This document shows positions 34,919-47,681 of a stretch of 64,000 nt of DNA, one piece after another. A program made the position numbers and the translations under genes. The notes beneath the pieces were generated by a model, which ran no database searches, had not been told where the DNA came from, and worked only from the letters and a program-made list of their open reading frames with translations. Positions within the stretch are counted from its first letter, which is position 1; each line of letters starts with the position of its first letter. This stretch comes from Magnolia sinica (Eukaryota > Streptophyta > Magnoliopsida > Magnoliales > Magnoliaceae): NCBI RefSeq assembly GCF_029962835.1, contig NC_080582.1, forward strand, positions 71,048,177-71,112,176. Reading direction: 5' to 3'.

Positions 34919-37179
34919 GAAATCGGAGATCTTTCTTTCCAAACCATTGCTGCGAGCTCAGTTCATCCAAGACGACGCATCAACCATAGATTTCAGGATC
35001 ATCAGTAAGATCCTCTAATCCCTAGTCCCATAGAGATCTAAGGTAAGGGTTCTAGACTTTACAATTTAAGAACTAGGATTATTCAAGATAACGTAAGAAA
35101 AGGTTTATTTAGAAACAGGCTTAACCGGATTGGAATTTGGAGTGTAAGGGCACTAATCTAACAACGTTAGGAAGAAATCAAGATTGATAGGTGAGGGTTT
35201 TATCCTTTGAGCTTACATTAATATAAGCCGTTAAATTCATCGTGCTTTTATACGTGCCATCATGAACTTGATCTTGCCTTTACGTGTGTTCCTTCTACAT
35301 ATCACTTTAAATCTTTCATGCTATTATATGTTTCACCATCAATTATTGGCCTCTTTTGTGCCTTATATGAATTATCCTACCTTTTCATGCCTTTAATAAT
35401 GTGACTTATCCTCCCTTTCCATACTTTTAAAGATGTGAATTATCATACCTTTAATGATGTGAATTATCTTGCCTTTTTATACCTTTAATAATGTGAATCA
35501 TCCTACCTCTCATGTTTATATTTTCTAGGAATTATCCTATCAATTGATTTAGTTATTATCATTACAATTATTAGCCCTATGGGGATTACGACATCATGTC
35601 AATTACAAGAAATTTCTCTGAATGCAAGCCTGCCCCTATCTTATCAATTTATTAAGTTGGCCTTGCCACTCATCTCTTTATTTGAGTTGGTCATTGTCAC
35701 TCTTCATATTATAGAGTTGACCATTGTCACTCTTCTCTTATTATGATTGGTCATTGCCACTTGTGTTGAGTTGACCCTTGTCACTCTTCTCTTTATTATT
35801 TTGGCCTTGTGCCGTCTATCTTTACGGCTTGGGCATGTGTCTTGCTATTCCAGAACCTCCATAATTCAGTTGATATTCTTTATGATTCAGATTCAGTTAT
35901 ATTCATTATGATTCAGTTATATTCTTTACAAGTGCAAGTGATATGTAAGATGTATCACGATTAGTGATTCAAATATTCTATCATAGACATAATGCGTTCT
36001 GGGTAGAGACCCTCTTGTGGCACGTAAGTCCTTAAGCCTTCGGGTAGTGGTGCACAAATCGATGTGTGTAATTCACAAATGCAATGTCACATCACTCCGG
36101 GATTGGATGTCGCAAATAATCGCTCCATGAACAAATCGTGTCACGTAATTCACTCAGCCCATGTGTTATGCACTCTAAGGAGTTCTCGTACATCCACGGT
36201 AGTGTTGGTCATGCCGGCAAATATCCGTATAGTGAGAGTGCGGGTCGAGCCGGTTATTTATAAATCATATTCCACATTGTGATGTTCACTGCGTATGATG
36301 AGACCCACATACTTTGTTAGGCATGCATCTCATGTAAGTTGTTTGCGCATGCTGATACCTTCATGTTAGTGGAGCACGGGATGTATCAGACCCTTACTTT
36401 ACCTGTTATGAATTTCTTGAACTATTGTTAATCTTAAAGGATAACCTTCACTATGAGTAGGGCATTGACCCTCTCCCAACCGTACAGATTATACGGGTGA
36501 CGTACAGGTTTAAAGACTTAGAGGGCCCGCTTCCTATAGAAGACTACGCTGAAGGAATTCGAAGCTAGATTGTTTAATTAGATTTATACTTCCACTGCAA
36601 ACTCTAATAAATGTAATAAGCTTCCATTAGGAAGGCCTTGAATATTCCTTTTACTCTGATGATATATATCAATACAGTTGATTTTATTCTTATGAATGTT
36701 ACCTTCATAAATATATCTGAATATAAAAAAATGAAAAAAATAGGGTGCGACTTCAAAGCCTAGAAAAATGCTAAGGTAGGCTATGTCCAGCATATCCAAC
36801 ATGGTAGCCCTCTTTAGGCAGCCCATAGGCTCCAAAAATATGGCTGGGCCAAGTGTACAATATACCCAATATAGTGGTTTACAACTTAGCCCATGAAGTC
36901 CACCATAATTGATGGATAGAACCTCACAAATGGGAATTCTAAGGCTGGATATTCAGCTCATCTGGCCCCTAAAACATCCAAAAAATCTGGGCAATCTGAC
37001 CCTTCTAACATCAAATAAAAGGTGGGCCTAACAAGGTATAAAAGGACCCAAATTCTGCTCAACATGGAGGTGTACATCATACAAGGAAGTGGGCATGCTA
37101 CTGAAACTTTGGGCCAACAGCAGTCCAATCAATCTGGAGGTCCAAGGGGCCGGATGGTTGAGGGTAAAACATGCATCAA

Positions 37180-37640
37180 GGTGGGTCCCACGTCCAGGGG
37201 GCTAGACGGCAAGGATGGAACACATCAAGGTGGGCCACACATCCAAGGGACGAACGGCGTGGCTATAAAGTACATACATTATGGAAGGTCCCACTGTCCA
37301 ACAGGCTAGACGGTGTGGACATACAACACATATGTCATGGTGGGGCCCACGTTCCAGCAGGTGGATGGTGTGGATATACATCATGTGGACCCCACGTCCC
37401 AACCCATGGACGGTGTGGGAAAACAAATACATTCAAGGTGGGCCCCACCCGTCTAGCAAATGAACGTGTGGGTAAGACACATACATCACAGTGCGTCCCA
37501 TGCAGCACCGTCCAGAGATGGACGGTGTGAATACAGAATACATACATCTGGGAAGGCCCCACGCCCTGCACGTGTAGCACATGCATGGTGGGCCCTATGG
37601 ATGGATGGTAGGATATAACGCGTACCTCATGATCAGACCC
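37180..37640. repeat. GTGGGCCCCAC-bearing repeat units
   Basis: Units of about 55-65 bp recur, each with a 'caaggtggg(c/t)cccacgtcc' word, an 'agacggtgtggatata' word and an 'acatacatca' word. They lie in the minus-oriented family X copy and resemble the termini of the dispersed MITE. Confidence 0.75.
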
Positions 37641-37998
37641 AGAACTTGTTAACGTCAAATACAGCAGCTCCATGCTGCTGGGCTGCTGGCCCAGCGTCTA
37701 GCAGATAGACGGTCCATATATAAAATATATGCATCGTGTGGGCTCCACCGTCCCTTGCTGGACGATGGGCAGCATGGATGGACGCATGCATCAGGTGGGG
37801 TCCACGTCAGTGTGGCCCACCAGAGCTTAGGAGTAAGCTGATATTTGTGTTTTTCCCATCATCCAGACCTGCTAGACGGTGGGACAAGACATGCGTTAGG
37901 TGGGTCCCACGTCCACGTGGCCCACTAGTGGACAGCAAGGTGGCTGACATTGATGGATGGTTTGGATCTAATCCACTCATCAAGGTGGGCTGCAACAT

Positions 37999-38001
<3 letters not shown>

Positions 38002-38030
<29 letters not shown>
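38002..38030. repeat. (GA)n microsatellite
   Basis: About 14 GA units inside the family X copy. Confidence 0.9.
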
Positions 38031-38031
<1 letters not shown>

Positions 38032-38736
38032 CACCCACCTAACTTTCTTCTTCTTCCTTTATGCTCCAATGCTCCTACAAAGCTCCCTCAACGGTGGAGA
38101 TGACGATCTAAAGGTTGGATTGGTGAGGATCTAAGGTGGAAGAGGGCTGGGTTTTAGGAGCTTTCATGGACGGTTGAAGGTTGCTAGGAATGGAAATGAA
38201 GAAGAAGAGAGGGAGGGAGGTGTAGCTTCCTAGGTAATGAGTAATGGTTGTAAGGAGGTGTAAGATAATAATTAGTTTGTAAGAGGTGTAAGAGTTGACT
38301 TATGGGAAAGAGAGAAAGAAATCATTGCCTGTCATGGGGTGATGACATCACCCCATGATGGCCTGCAATATGCGGTCCACGACCATTAAAATGCACGGTC
38401 CACATCTTATGATCTAAGCGTCGAATTGGCGCACGAGACGCGGAGTTATAATCGCAGTGACGGTGTGATCGCAATGGTACGGGTCTCAGATTAAGCTGAC
38501 TCAAATGAAATCTATGGGTCGTGGGTTGCCGAAATTTGACTGGGAGGACCGAGGGATCCTAAGGAAAGGAATGGTCGCTAGGACATGGGCCTGACACTAT
38601 GATAGTAGATTTCTCGATGGAAGTCGTTCTCCTATCTTAAGTTATCATAGTCAGCCCATTTTTACTGACAACAATAATCATCTAACAGTCCCGGTAAATT
38701 AAACGTTTAGAAATAGAAGAATCGTGAGTGCAATTC

Positions 38737-41700
38737 TGTAACGCCCCAAATTTTCGCGACACGAGTACATACTTGTGCCCGAGAATTTCGGGTGTTAATA
38801 ATGTAAAAATTAGATGCTTTAAAATCACACATTATTTTTTCATTTAGATCACATCTAGTTACATTCACAAAGGTAACCATTCAAGAGAATAAAATTGACT
38901 GTATTTATTATTCTATTAGAATAAAAGAATTCAACAAATTATCAAATGCCCTCTCAATAGGAGCTTATTATATTATCAAAGCTTGCAGTGAAAATAAACA
39001 AAACTAAACATAAAGCTATCTATTTATTTATTTAAAATAATCTTCTGTAGGAGGATTATCATCAGTGTCTTCAATCTACACATCACTTGCATCATTTGTA
39101 CGGTTAGAAGAGTCAATGCCCTACTCATAATGATGGTTATCCTTTAAGATTCACAATAATTCAAGAGATTCATAAGAGTAATATAAGGGTTCCGATACGC
39201 CTCATACTTCACCACTACGAGTGGTATCGGTATGCGTAACCAATCTGCATGAATGCATGCCTAGCAAAGTGTGTGCAGCTCATCACATACATAGTGATCA
39301 TCACAATATGGAATATAATTCATAGAAAACTTTACTGGCCCCGTATTTTTACACTACAAAGATTCGTCGGCATGTCCAATGCTACCGTAGATTTACGTGA
39401 ATACCTCGAGGCGGCACAACACATGAGTTGGATAAATTACGTGACATAATTTGTTCATGGAGTGACTATTTGTGACATCCAATCCCAGAAGTGATGTAAT
39501 ACATATTGCAAATTACTTACATCGATTTGTACAGCACTATCTAAACTCGAAATATTACGCGTCGACCAAGAGGGTTTCTACTCAGATCACATTACGTCCA
39601 TGATAAAATATTTGACTCACTAGTTGTGATATCTTTAACACATCACTTGCACCAAAAGGGAAATCAATTAAACTATGGGAGTTTTGAAATTTCAAGACAC
39701 ATGCCTAAGCTATAAAGGGAGGTAGCTCAAGTCTAACGTAATAAAGGAGAAGAGTAGCAATAAGCTAACTCAATAAAAAAGAACAGTACCAATGGCTAAC
39801 TCAATAAAAGAGGAGAGTGGCAATGGCCAACTCAACAAAATTGGTAAAGGGTAAGGGCAAGGCTTGTATCTATCACCTCGCATAAATTCATGAAGATCAC
39901 GCATAATTAAAATCATACCTTAACCATAATTCTCAAAGGATAAATAATTGATGATGATAAATCAAGCAATTGCATGGAGAAATCACAGAAATATGAAAGC
40001 ATGTAAAAGGAAAAAATAAATCATATCAACTTAAATTAATGTAAGCTTAAAGGAATCTCTTATCTTAGCCTTAGATCTAAATATTAGTTAGATATTAATG
40101 TAGGAAAGCTTCTACATGAATCACGACATTGCTTGAGCAAGAGGGGGACACCACAAATGTGGAGAAGGAAGAGGATGATGGGCATCTAGGCTTCTCCTTC
40201 TCTTTCTTTCTCTCTCCTTCTCCTTCTCTTTCTCTTTCTCTTTCTCTCTCTTCCTTGGGCATGTGAGTGGGTTGGGGATGCACACCCCTTTTTAAAAGGA
40301 GTGGGGGTATGAGAGGAGTGTGTTTCACATCCCACTTAGATTGGGTTTCTCCAATTTTTCATTTTCTGATGATCTTTCTTTAAATCTAATTCGTCCATTA
40401 TGTCAGGGTCATCAAACAGAGCTGGAATTTATGATTTTCTTGGTGATCCAAAATTTAGATTGACCTATCTTGAAAATTCTCCTAATGGGTGCCAAAATTA
40501 ACTTGATCTCAATTAACGATTCATACTTAATAATCGAGGCCCAATTTTTTAAAAAAATGTATAGTCAGGATAGACAAATAGTTGGACAAAATTTAGTGGT
40601 TGATCGATAGTGGACAAAGCCTAAATCTAAAATTTCGCCTTTTGTATCAAAAGGAAGGTACTGGCTTTAACATTCAACGATGTAGGATCATAGATCAGAG
40701 TCTAAATTTTGTATAATCTTATAGTCATATAAGATCAAAGTGTGGTCCAAATTTGAGTTGGGATGGACGGCAGGAAGTGATTAAATCGAAAGATCTAGAT
40801 TTATAAGGAGTTGGTAAGCCTTGACAGGATAACTTCGCGTCTAAGGAAAAACCTACCAAAGTGGGGTCTTTATATTTCACACTTGGTCTATATGACAGGC
40901 AATGAAAGTCATTCATATGAAAGGAAATATCCTACTATGACTACCCACGAGGTTTCTTCACTCGATGGACACTAAAATCAATTGTTACGGGGCTGATTTG
41001 TCAATTGGGTCACTTTTACAATAATCTAATGGCTGAAATTTAACATGTGTGGTTAATTTATGATACATAGGCATGGTATAAAATTTCACATCAAACGGAT
41101 CGTGATAACCATGTAATCTAGAATTCAAGCGTATAGGTTATGGCATTTTCATAATTATTGCTGAATGAGAGTTTTAAAAAATCTAATGGTTCTATATAGT
41201 TATAAGAACGCTTCGAAGTAATTCTTATAAAAGAACTTATATCTAAATCATTATAAAAAAAGAATTATTCACAAATTAATTAAGAGAATGTACATATATC
41301 AACCAACATAATGGATGGCCAGATGACATGTTAAGAATAGAAAAACTTGATAGTTAGTACTCTGATCATGTATGCAAATGGGTGTACGGTCAGGTTTGTA
41401 TCCGGATGATTACAAGTGGGTTTTTGGAGTGATCAAGAGGTAGAACATGTATATCGTTAGATTCAATTAACTTGTTCATATGTGTAAATTTCTCATATTC
41501 TGTTTTGATAGTCGGTTAAGCATATTCATAGGTAGTGAACAAGATGAACGGATCAAAATCTCAATTTGATATGTGTAGGAGGGGATGCAGATATCGAGTA
41601 GATAGTTTACTATGATCGGGTGGTCCAAACTCAAAGTGGACGGTCAGATATCTTTACCTATTAGTGGATAATTGGCTGAACAGTTGATTATGATGGACAA

Positions 41701-42064
41701 GTGGGAATACTTGGATATATGATGATCTTGTCTTCAAAATTAACGATCGGATGGCTTGATCTATAGATGAACATCATTTCCAACAGTCAAATTCGTGTTA
41801 GAGAATAGAATACTTGGACATATGATGATCTCGTCTTCAAAATCAACGATCGGATGACTTGATCTATGGATGAAGATCATTCCCAACAGTCAGATTCGTG
41901 TTAGAGAATAGATGTAAGGTTATGATATCTAGATTGGTATCGTACACATGTACATAATAAGTTTAAATTTCATAGTAACATTAAGTTTTCAATATATTCC
42001 TCATAAGGTAGATATATATATATAGGTACGTGTATAATTGGCCACATGAAATCGGGATGCTACA
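38737..42064 (-). mobile_element. Family Y solo LTR, 3.3 kb
   Basis: On the plus strand it begins TGTAACGCCCC and ends GGGATGCTACA. Flanking pentamers are AATTC (38732-38736) and AACTC (42065-42069), a 4-of-5 match to a target duplication. It is the inverted counterpart of the copy at 33085. It contains no gag or pol, as expected of a solo LTR formed by recombination. A CT-rich tract near 40195-40250 corresponds to the GA-rich leader on the minus strand. Spurious ORFs are short. Confidence 0.82.
41706..41911. repeat. 103-bp tandem duplication
   Basis: Two copies start at 'aatacttgga(t/c)atatgatg' (41706 and 41809) and include 'caacgatcgga'/'taacgatcgga'. They differ at roughly eight positions and lie inside the family Y solo LTR. 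Confidence 0.88.
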
Positions 42065-42146
42065 AACTCCGTTTTCGTAAGCAAACCGTTAAAGGCTCAC
42101 GGTGCACATATGACTCTCAAAGACCTTTTAACAACCCTTCTCACGT

Positions 42147-43588
42147 TGTTCACAACCCCAAGTGTAGGGTCGCGATGTAGTAATAATCTCGGTGAGACCG
42201 AGGTCAAATCCACAGGGACTGAACTCATATGCTTCTGAAAATAACTAGAATTAGAACTAGAGAAGATCTAAACCTAAATCTGGAATAAAAGAGATAGAGT
42301 AATTGTAATTGAAACTTGTGAATTTAAAGATGGGAACTAGGATGACAAGGATCGACTTATAGCAATTGGAATGCTACCTTGATTCAAGGATACAACTGGA
42401 ATAAGAGTCCTATATTATCTAGTTGGTAAGAGAGATGATCAAATCTCTGAACTTCTCATTAATCTAGTTATCAATAGAGGAGAATTGTGAAGATTTGGAA
42501 GGGATTTCGTCACCCAATCATGCCTAGGAGATGATGTCAAATGACAGGATTTACCAATCCCACAATCTCAAATAGGAAAAAAAGATATTCAAAGCTTTCG
42601 CAGATCTATTGTAATTTGAGTCACAACAAACCATTAAAAACTGAAAATATTCCTTAAAATCAAACTAAAATTCAATGAAGTTCAATCAAAAAAATGAATC
42701 AAAGCAAAGTAAACATCTCAATCACGCTACAAGCTTCACCCCTTAGCCCTAGCTAAGAGGTTTAGTCAACCATAGACATGATTGGATCTAAAACCCTAAA
42801 AGAAAGCATTAAAAACAAACTAGGAAAGAAGAAAAACTCTTGGGAGGCTCCTCCACCCTTTGGCTCTACTCCTTGAAACCCAAGATATCTCAAAAGTCTT
42901 TAAGAAACTCCTATTTATAGCCTTGTCCAGTCATATTCACAAAACCGCCTCAATTTACACAGTCCGTGTAGGTTCTGCGTAACGCCTTCGATGTCATCGA
43001 ACAGCCTAAGTTAAATTTCAGAAATTGCGCCTTTACGCACTGCATAACTCCTTTCGCACTATGTAAATTCTTGTGTCATCGAACCTTCCTTCAATGTCAT
43101 CGAGCAAACCTTTGATGTCATCGTATGGTCTCTAAAAATCAGCAAAAAGATCGATGTCATCAAGCAGGTCTTCAAGTCATCGAACAAGTCTTCGAGTAAT
43201 CGAGAATTGCATCCAATATGTCCAGCAACCAAACTTGATTTCTTATAATTCATCGATGTAATCGAAATATGGCTTCGATGTCATCGACTGGTGATCGATG
43301 ACATAGATCTTTGTGGATTTCTGTACTTTATAGTGCTGACTTCCTTCCTTCTCCACTTGGTTTCCTTGGAGCTTAGGGTCTAGAAATCTTCATTCTTGGT
43401 CTTTAAAGATTCATTCTTTTTCTCGGTGATTCTTGAGCATCAAATCTATGCTTTTAGCATTCTTTTCAATCCAATCTCTCAAACTCACCTTGCAACACAA
43501 ACATGTATAAAATATAACATTAAGCAGTATCATGTTCATAAAACCAAGATATAAATGGAGGAAAATATGCAATATTTGACACTCAACA
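42147..43588 (-). repeat. 3' LTR of the Athila-like element
   Basis: 1,442 bp. It matches the 5' LTR over nearly its whole length, for example 'caccctttggctctactcctt' against 'caccctttggctccgctcctt', but keeps about 355 bp (around 42990-43325) rich in TTCGATGTCATCGA words that the 5' LTR lacks. Confidence 0.93.
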
Positions 43589-43603
43589 TACCCCCTACCT
43601 AAC
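43589..43603 (-). promoter_or_regulatory. Polypurine tract
   Basis: On the minus strand TAGGTAGGGGGTA directly precedes the TGTTGAG start of the 3' LTR, the position and composition expected for the second-strand priming site. Confidence 0.8.
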
Positions 43604-44697
43604 ATTTTGCTAGTCCCGAGCAAAACATGCGAAAGATATTTCGAAAACCACTATATAATTTCCATAAGCTCAAGTGGTTCTAAAAACAATCTAGATTATA
43701 GAATCTAAAATACATCAATGTTGAGCATTACTTTCTCCTAAACTCCAGCACTCGGTAAATTTCATAATCAAGTTAAAAGTAATAATCCTCCAATTAGAAC
43801 AATTCTAAACATTGAGTTCCATGGGTGCATAGTGAAACCTGGACTTATCACAATCAAAGGTTTAATTCTCTATTTTCATGATAACATTGATAATTAAAAG
43901 AGCATTCAGGATAACCAAAACTTGCCTTACAGTTCAGCTTTTTTTTTATTCTTCCAACTTTTGATTTTTCGATCGATGGCTTTCACGCTATGTTCAATCT
44001 TTTCAGTGATCTTCAATAGGTAGCCTTTTTCGACGACAACTATTTTGTAACTGGGTGTTTTCTTTTTTCTTTTATTTTTTTCTTTTCAATTCTTCTCAGT
44101 GAACATGATGGACAAATTCCCCAGGTTGGTTCCTTCTATGCTTAATAATCATCAAGTTAACAATTCAATATCAAACTAAAACCTTAATGTGTAAGCTAGA
44201 TGTGATATGTGAAATCATGACTCAATCAATGTTTAAAACTTCTAATCATGGATTAATAATTCAAACTTAACTTTGAAATCTAGCAAGTAACTAAATCTAA
44301 GAGTCATAAATCGTCAACATTAAGTATCTTACATTCTACTCTATGAATTATCTTTAAAATTACTTAATTCACAGAAATTTTTAAAAAATTCCATAATTTT
44401 TCATAATTTTTTCTCAAAGACTAAGAAAACACTGATTAGTTTACCTAATCCACACCCCCAACCTAAAATCTACATTGTCTTCAATGTAAAAGATATAAGC
44501 ATGCAATGCAAATGAGGCAATGAAAAGAAAGGACTAGTGAAGGACAGGTAGTACCTGAAGAAGGAATTTAGAGGCTTTTCTAAGGATCTCGACATAAAAA
44601 TGGGTTAGCTCCAAGATTAAGCATACTGAAAGCAAACTATCCTAGCCCTAATCCAATGAAAGTAATATCCTAACTACACTTCCATCAGACTAGGAGG

Positions 44698-44899
44698 TCA
44701 ATCTTGATAGACAGGATCAATCAGAGGTATGGACATGTCCTCTGAATCAAACTTCTCAACAAATGGCTTTAAACGGTGTCCATTTACTTTGAAAACATAA
44801 CCATTCATTGGATTTTGAATCTTGACAGCCCTATGAGGATAGATATTAGTAACAGTGAAAGGGTCAGTCCAACGAGATCGGAGTTTATCCGAAAAAAAG
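44698..44899 (-). pseudogene. Athila-like pol C-terminus
   Basis: On the minus strand it reads FSDKLRSRWTDPFTVTN, then KVNGHRLKPFVEKFDSED to a TGA at 44698. This is the C-terminal tail that follows the integrase core in Athila-type pol. It has been separated from the rest of the integrase by the inserted family X fragment next to it. Confidence 0.85.
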
Positions 44900-45235
44900 T
44901 GTCATGCCCCGAACTCGGAAACCGGGCTCACAAAATTTTCGATCACCGAATCCGACGCTAACAACCTTCGTAGTACCCCATTCTCGGCTCCCGGCACCCA
45001 TACACCAGGTTCCAATCCTGGGATACTACAAGGAGGATTTCTAATTATCAATTTAATTTGTAATGAGCATAATCATAGGCATAACCCACTAATAATAACC
45101 ACAAGAACACCATCACAAAATCTACTATGATAAAAAACTTTTAAGTACAATGTGTCTAAAGGGAAATACAAGATAATGCAAATAACAAAAACTCCAAAAG
45201 CTTGACTACAAGCTCCTGTTGCTCCTATGCTACAA
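44900..45235 (-). mobile_element. Truncated family X LTR end inside the Athila-like pol
   Basis: It starts TGTCATGCCCCGAACTCGG and follows the family X end for about 330 bp ('ggctcacaaaatttt', 'taccccattctcggctccc', 'tactacaaggaggattt'). It stops near 45235, after which Athila pol sequence resumes. Flanks AAAAG and AAAGG are a possible degenerate target duplication. It must have arrived after the Athila-like element. Confidence 0.8.
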
Positions 45236-45343
45236 CTAAAGGTGTAACCAAGAATTATACAGTAGGACTTTTTGACCGGTTAAGAATGATTTCTGAAGGA
45301 TGTTCCTGTTGTGGAATACCTTCAGCCTGTCCATGTAAATTAT

Positions 45344-46437
45344 CTAGTTTTCGTATGTTTCACTCCAGATTTCCTCGAGTTCATTTAACTGAAGTTTGCG
45401 CAGCGAACTAATGTTGTCCAGGTTAAAATTCAGGTTTTTGATAGCCCAGTAGGTTTTATGTTCCAATTCCACAAGTAAGTGGCAAGCTTTCCCATAGACA
45501 AGTCTAAAGGGAGACATTCCAATAGGAGTCTTAAAGGCTGTACAGTACGCCCATAAAGCATTGGTCAAGCGGATTGACCAATCCTTATGATTAGGGTTAA
45601 CCGTTTTCTCTAAAATGTGTTTAATTTCTCTGTTGGAAATCTCAGCTTGCCCACTTGTCTGCAGGTGGTATGGAGTGCTCACCTTATGAGAGATGCCGTA
45701 TTTTTTCATTAAGTACTCTAATGGTCTATTACAGAAGTGTGAACCTCCATCACTAATGATGGACCGAGGCGTTCTGAACTGGGAAAGGATGTTTTCTTTT
45801 AAAATTTAATGACCGTACGATGGTCATTGTTCTGGCATGAGATTACTTTGACCCATTTAGTGACATAGTCTACTGATAGCAAAATGTATAAATTCCGAAA
45901 GGATTGGGGGAATGACCCCATGAAATTGATGCCCCAACAATCAAATGCTTCAGTGATTAGTATGAGATTTAGATGCATCATATTTTGACGGGACAACACT
46001 CCCAATTTCTGACAATGATTACAAGCTATGCAGAACTCATGAGTGTCCTTAAACATAATGGGCCAATAGAAGCCGTACTGCAGAATTTTGGTCGTGATCT
46101 TTTTAGCAGAAAAGTAACTACCACAAGCCTGCGAGTGACAAAAAGAGATGATACTTTTGTGTTCATTGTCTGACACACATCTCCTTAAAATTTAGTTTGG
46201 GCACTACTTAAATAGGTAAGGGTCATCCCAGAAAAACTTACGTACCTCGGCGAAATTCTTTTTCTTATCTTGCGCAGTCCAATGTGTCGGCGTGAAACTT
46301 CTAGCAAGATAATTTACAATATCAGCAAACCAAGGTAATTGAGAGAGTTTAAAAAGTTGTTCATCAGGGAACATGTCGTTTATGGGTGACGTCTCAAGGA
46401 AATCAAGGAGATCAAGTCTAAAAAGATGGTTAGCCAC
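45344..46437 (-). pseudogene. Athila-like integrase, interrupted
   Basis: Three consecutive minus-strand blocks: 46437-46204 (connection domain, DIVNYLARSFTPTHW), 46176-45799 (zinc-binding part ending CNHCQKLG and first core block, FDCWGINFMGSFPQSF, in which the catalytic Asp of the usual WGIDFMGPFP is Asn), and 45709-45344 (second core block, [19 protein letters not shown], then [20 protein letters not shown]). Integrases of this type insert element DNA into the host chromosome using a D,D,E triad. The frame breaks and the D-to-N change indicate it is dead. Upstream is RNase H; downstream the C-terminus is cut off by the family X fragment. Confidence 0.9.
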
Positions 46438-46497
46438 TACGTTCTCTACTCTATTTTTATCCTTTATTGTTAAATCAAATTCCTGAAGTAGGAGGAT

Positions 46498-46764
46498 TCA
46501 TCGTATCAAATGGGGCTTAGAATCATTTTTAGAAAGAAGACACTTCAGCACCGCATGATCAGTGTAGATGATGATCTTGGATCTAATCAAGTATGACCTA
46601 AATTTGTCCAAAGCAAACAGTACTGCTAAGAGTTCTTTTTCCATAGTAGAGTAATTCACTTGGGCATGATTTAGAGTTCTACTTGCATAATGAATAACGT
46701 AGGGCTTCTTCTCATTTCTCTGGCCTAACACTGCCCCAATATCATAATCGGATGCGTCGCACAT
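46498..46764 (-). pseudogene. Athila-like RNase H
   Basis: It reads MCDASDYDIGAVLGQR, YASRTLNHAQVNYSTMEKEL and IIIYTDHAVLKCLLSK, the three signature blocks of the Ty3/Gypsy RNase H domain, which degrades RNA in the RNA:DNA hybrid during reverse transcription. The Asp residues in CDASD and YTDHA and the Glu in MEKEL are present. The frame ends abruptly and is separated from the RT block by stops and shifts. Confidence 0.92.
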
Positions 46765-46851
46765 GATTTTAAAAGGAATGCTCCAATCAAGTGACTAAAT
46801 GATAAGTGTGGTAGTCAATATGCCCTTGAGCTTAGTGAAAGCTTCCTGACA

Positions 46852-47681
46852 TTACTCAATCCACTTGTATGGTACGTCCTCTTGAAATAGATTGCATAAA
46901 GGACGAGAGAGATGACTAAAGTTCTTTATGAATCTTCTATAAAATTCGACGTGTCCTAAGAGGGATCGCATGTCTCGTATGCTCTTGGGTAGAGGTAAGT
47001 TAGAAATAAGATCAATTTTAACCTTATCCACCTTGATTTCCTTGGACGAGATGATATGTGTAAGAATAATTACCTTACGAACCATGAAATGACACTTCTC
47101 CCAATTTGGTACCAAATTCTTTTCTCACATTGCTTCAACATATTTTTTAGATTTTCCAAACATTTGCTAAAGGATGGACCAAAGACAAAGAAGTCGTCCA
47201 TAAATACCTCTAAATATTACCCCACCATGTCAGAAAAAATATTCAACATGCATCGCTGAAAAGTGTCAAGGGCATTACATAACCGGAATGACATCCTTTG
47301 GTAAGAAAATGTGCCAAAAGGGCATGTAAATGTGGTCTTTTCTTGATCTTTAAGGGTTATCTCCATCTAATTGTAACACAAATATTTGTCAAGGAAGTAA
47401 TAGTAAGAATGACCGGCTAACCTTTCTAAGATTTGATCAATGAAGGGCAAAGGAAAGTGGTCCTTTCTCGTAACGGTATTCAATTTTCTGTAGTTAATGC
47501 ACATTCTCCAACCAGTAGTGACTCTGGTTGGCACGAGTTCATTATCGGCATTGGTTACGATAGTGATTCCAGACTTCTTGGGGACCACCTGAGTTGGACT
47601 CACCCATTGACAATCGGATATAGGGCAGATGATACCCACATCCAATAACTTAAGAACCTCAACCTTAACCATTTCTTTCAT
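46852..47681 (-). pseudogene. Athila-like reverse transcriptase, interrupted
   Basis: The first block (47681-47367) reads KEMVKVEVLKLLDVGIICPI, WVSPTQVVPKKSG, WRMCINYRKLN and DHFPLPFIDQILERLAGHSY, the fingers and palm start of a Ty3/Gypsy RT. The last block (47115-46852) reads LISNLPLPKSIRDMRSLLGH and YRRFIKNFSHLSRPL, the thumb and connection. Between them the catalytic region is out of frame. RT copies element RNA into DNA. The enzyme cannot be made from this copy. Confidence 0.92.

Larger units (their letters stand above)
33085..36760 (+). mobile_element. Family Y LTR, plus-oriented, 3' end truncated
   Basis: It starts TGTAACGCTCCAAAC at 33085. Its first blocks ('aacttattatgtac', 'accaatct', 'ccttacatc', 'catagatcaagcca') reappear inverted at the right end of 38737-42064, and its last blocks ('aatacagttgattttattct', 'gaatgttacctt') reappear inverted near that copy's left end. 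No internal retrotransposon coding is present, so it is LTR only. About the last 100 bp are missing compared with the other copy. A TATA box (34724) followed by a GA-rich leader is visible. The insertion splits a family X copy. Confidence 0.8.
28698..38596 (-). mobile_element. Family X long LTR, minus-oriented, with nested family Y LTR
   Basis: The left end is TGTCACGCCCCAAACTTGG at 28698. The right end, ...GGGAGGACCGAGGG...ATGGGCCTGACA at 38596, is the inverse of the family X start (TGTAAGGCC). Between them are the shared blocks (29290-29530, 29880-30400), TGGGCC arrays (30527-31780), GTGGGCCCCAC repeats (37180-37640) and a (GA)n tract (38002-38030). The family Y LTR at 33085-36760 interrupts it. 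Without that insertion the copy is about 6.2 kb, longer than the 3.7 kb solo LTR mainly because of array expansion. A 5-bp target duplication is not evident (CATAT versus CTATG). Confidence 0.7.

Noticed and set aside
34684-34989. Ser/Leu-rich ORFs on the minus strand and Arg/Glu-rich ORF on the plus strand
   Set aside because: Both are translations of the (GA)n leader of the family Y LTR.
28693-38601. 5-bp target duplication for the minus-oriented family X copy
   Set aside because: CATAT on the left and CTATG on the right do not match convincingly, so I do not claim it.
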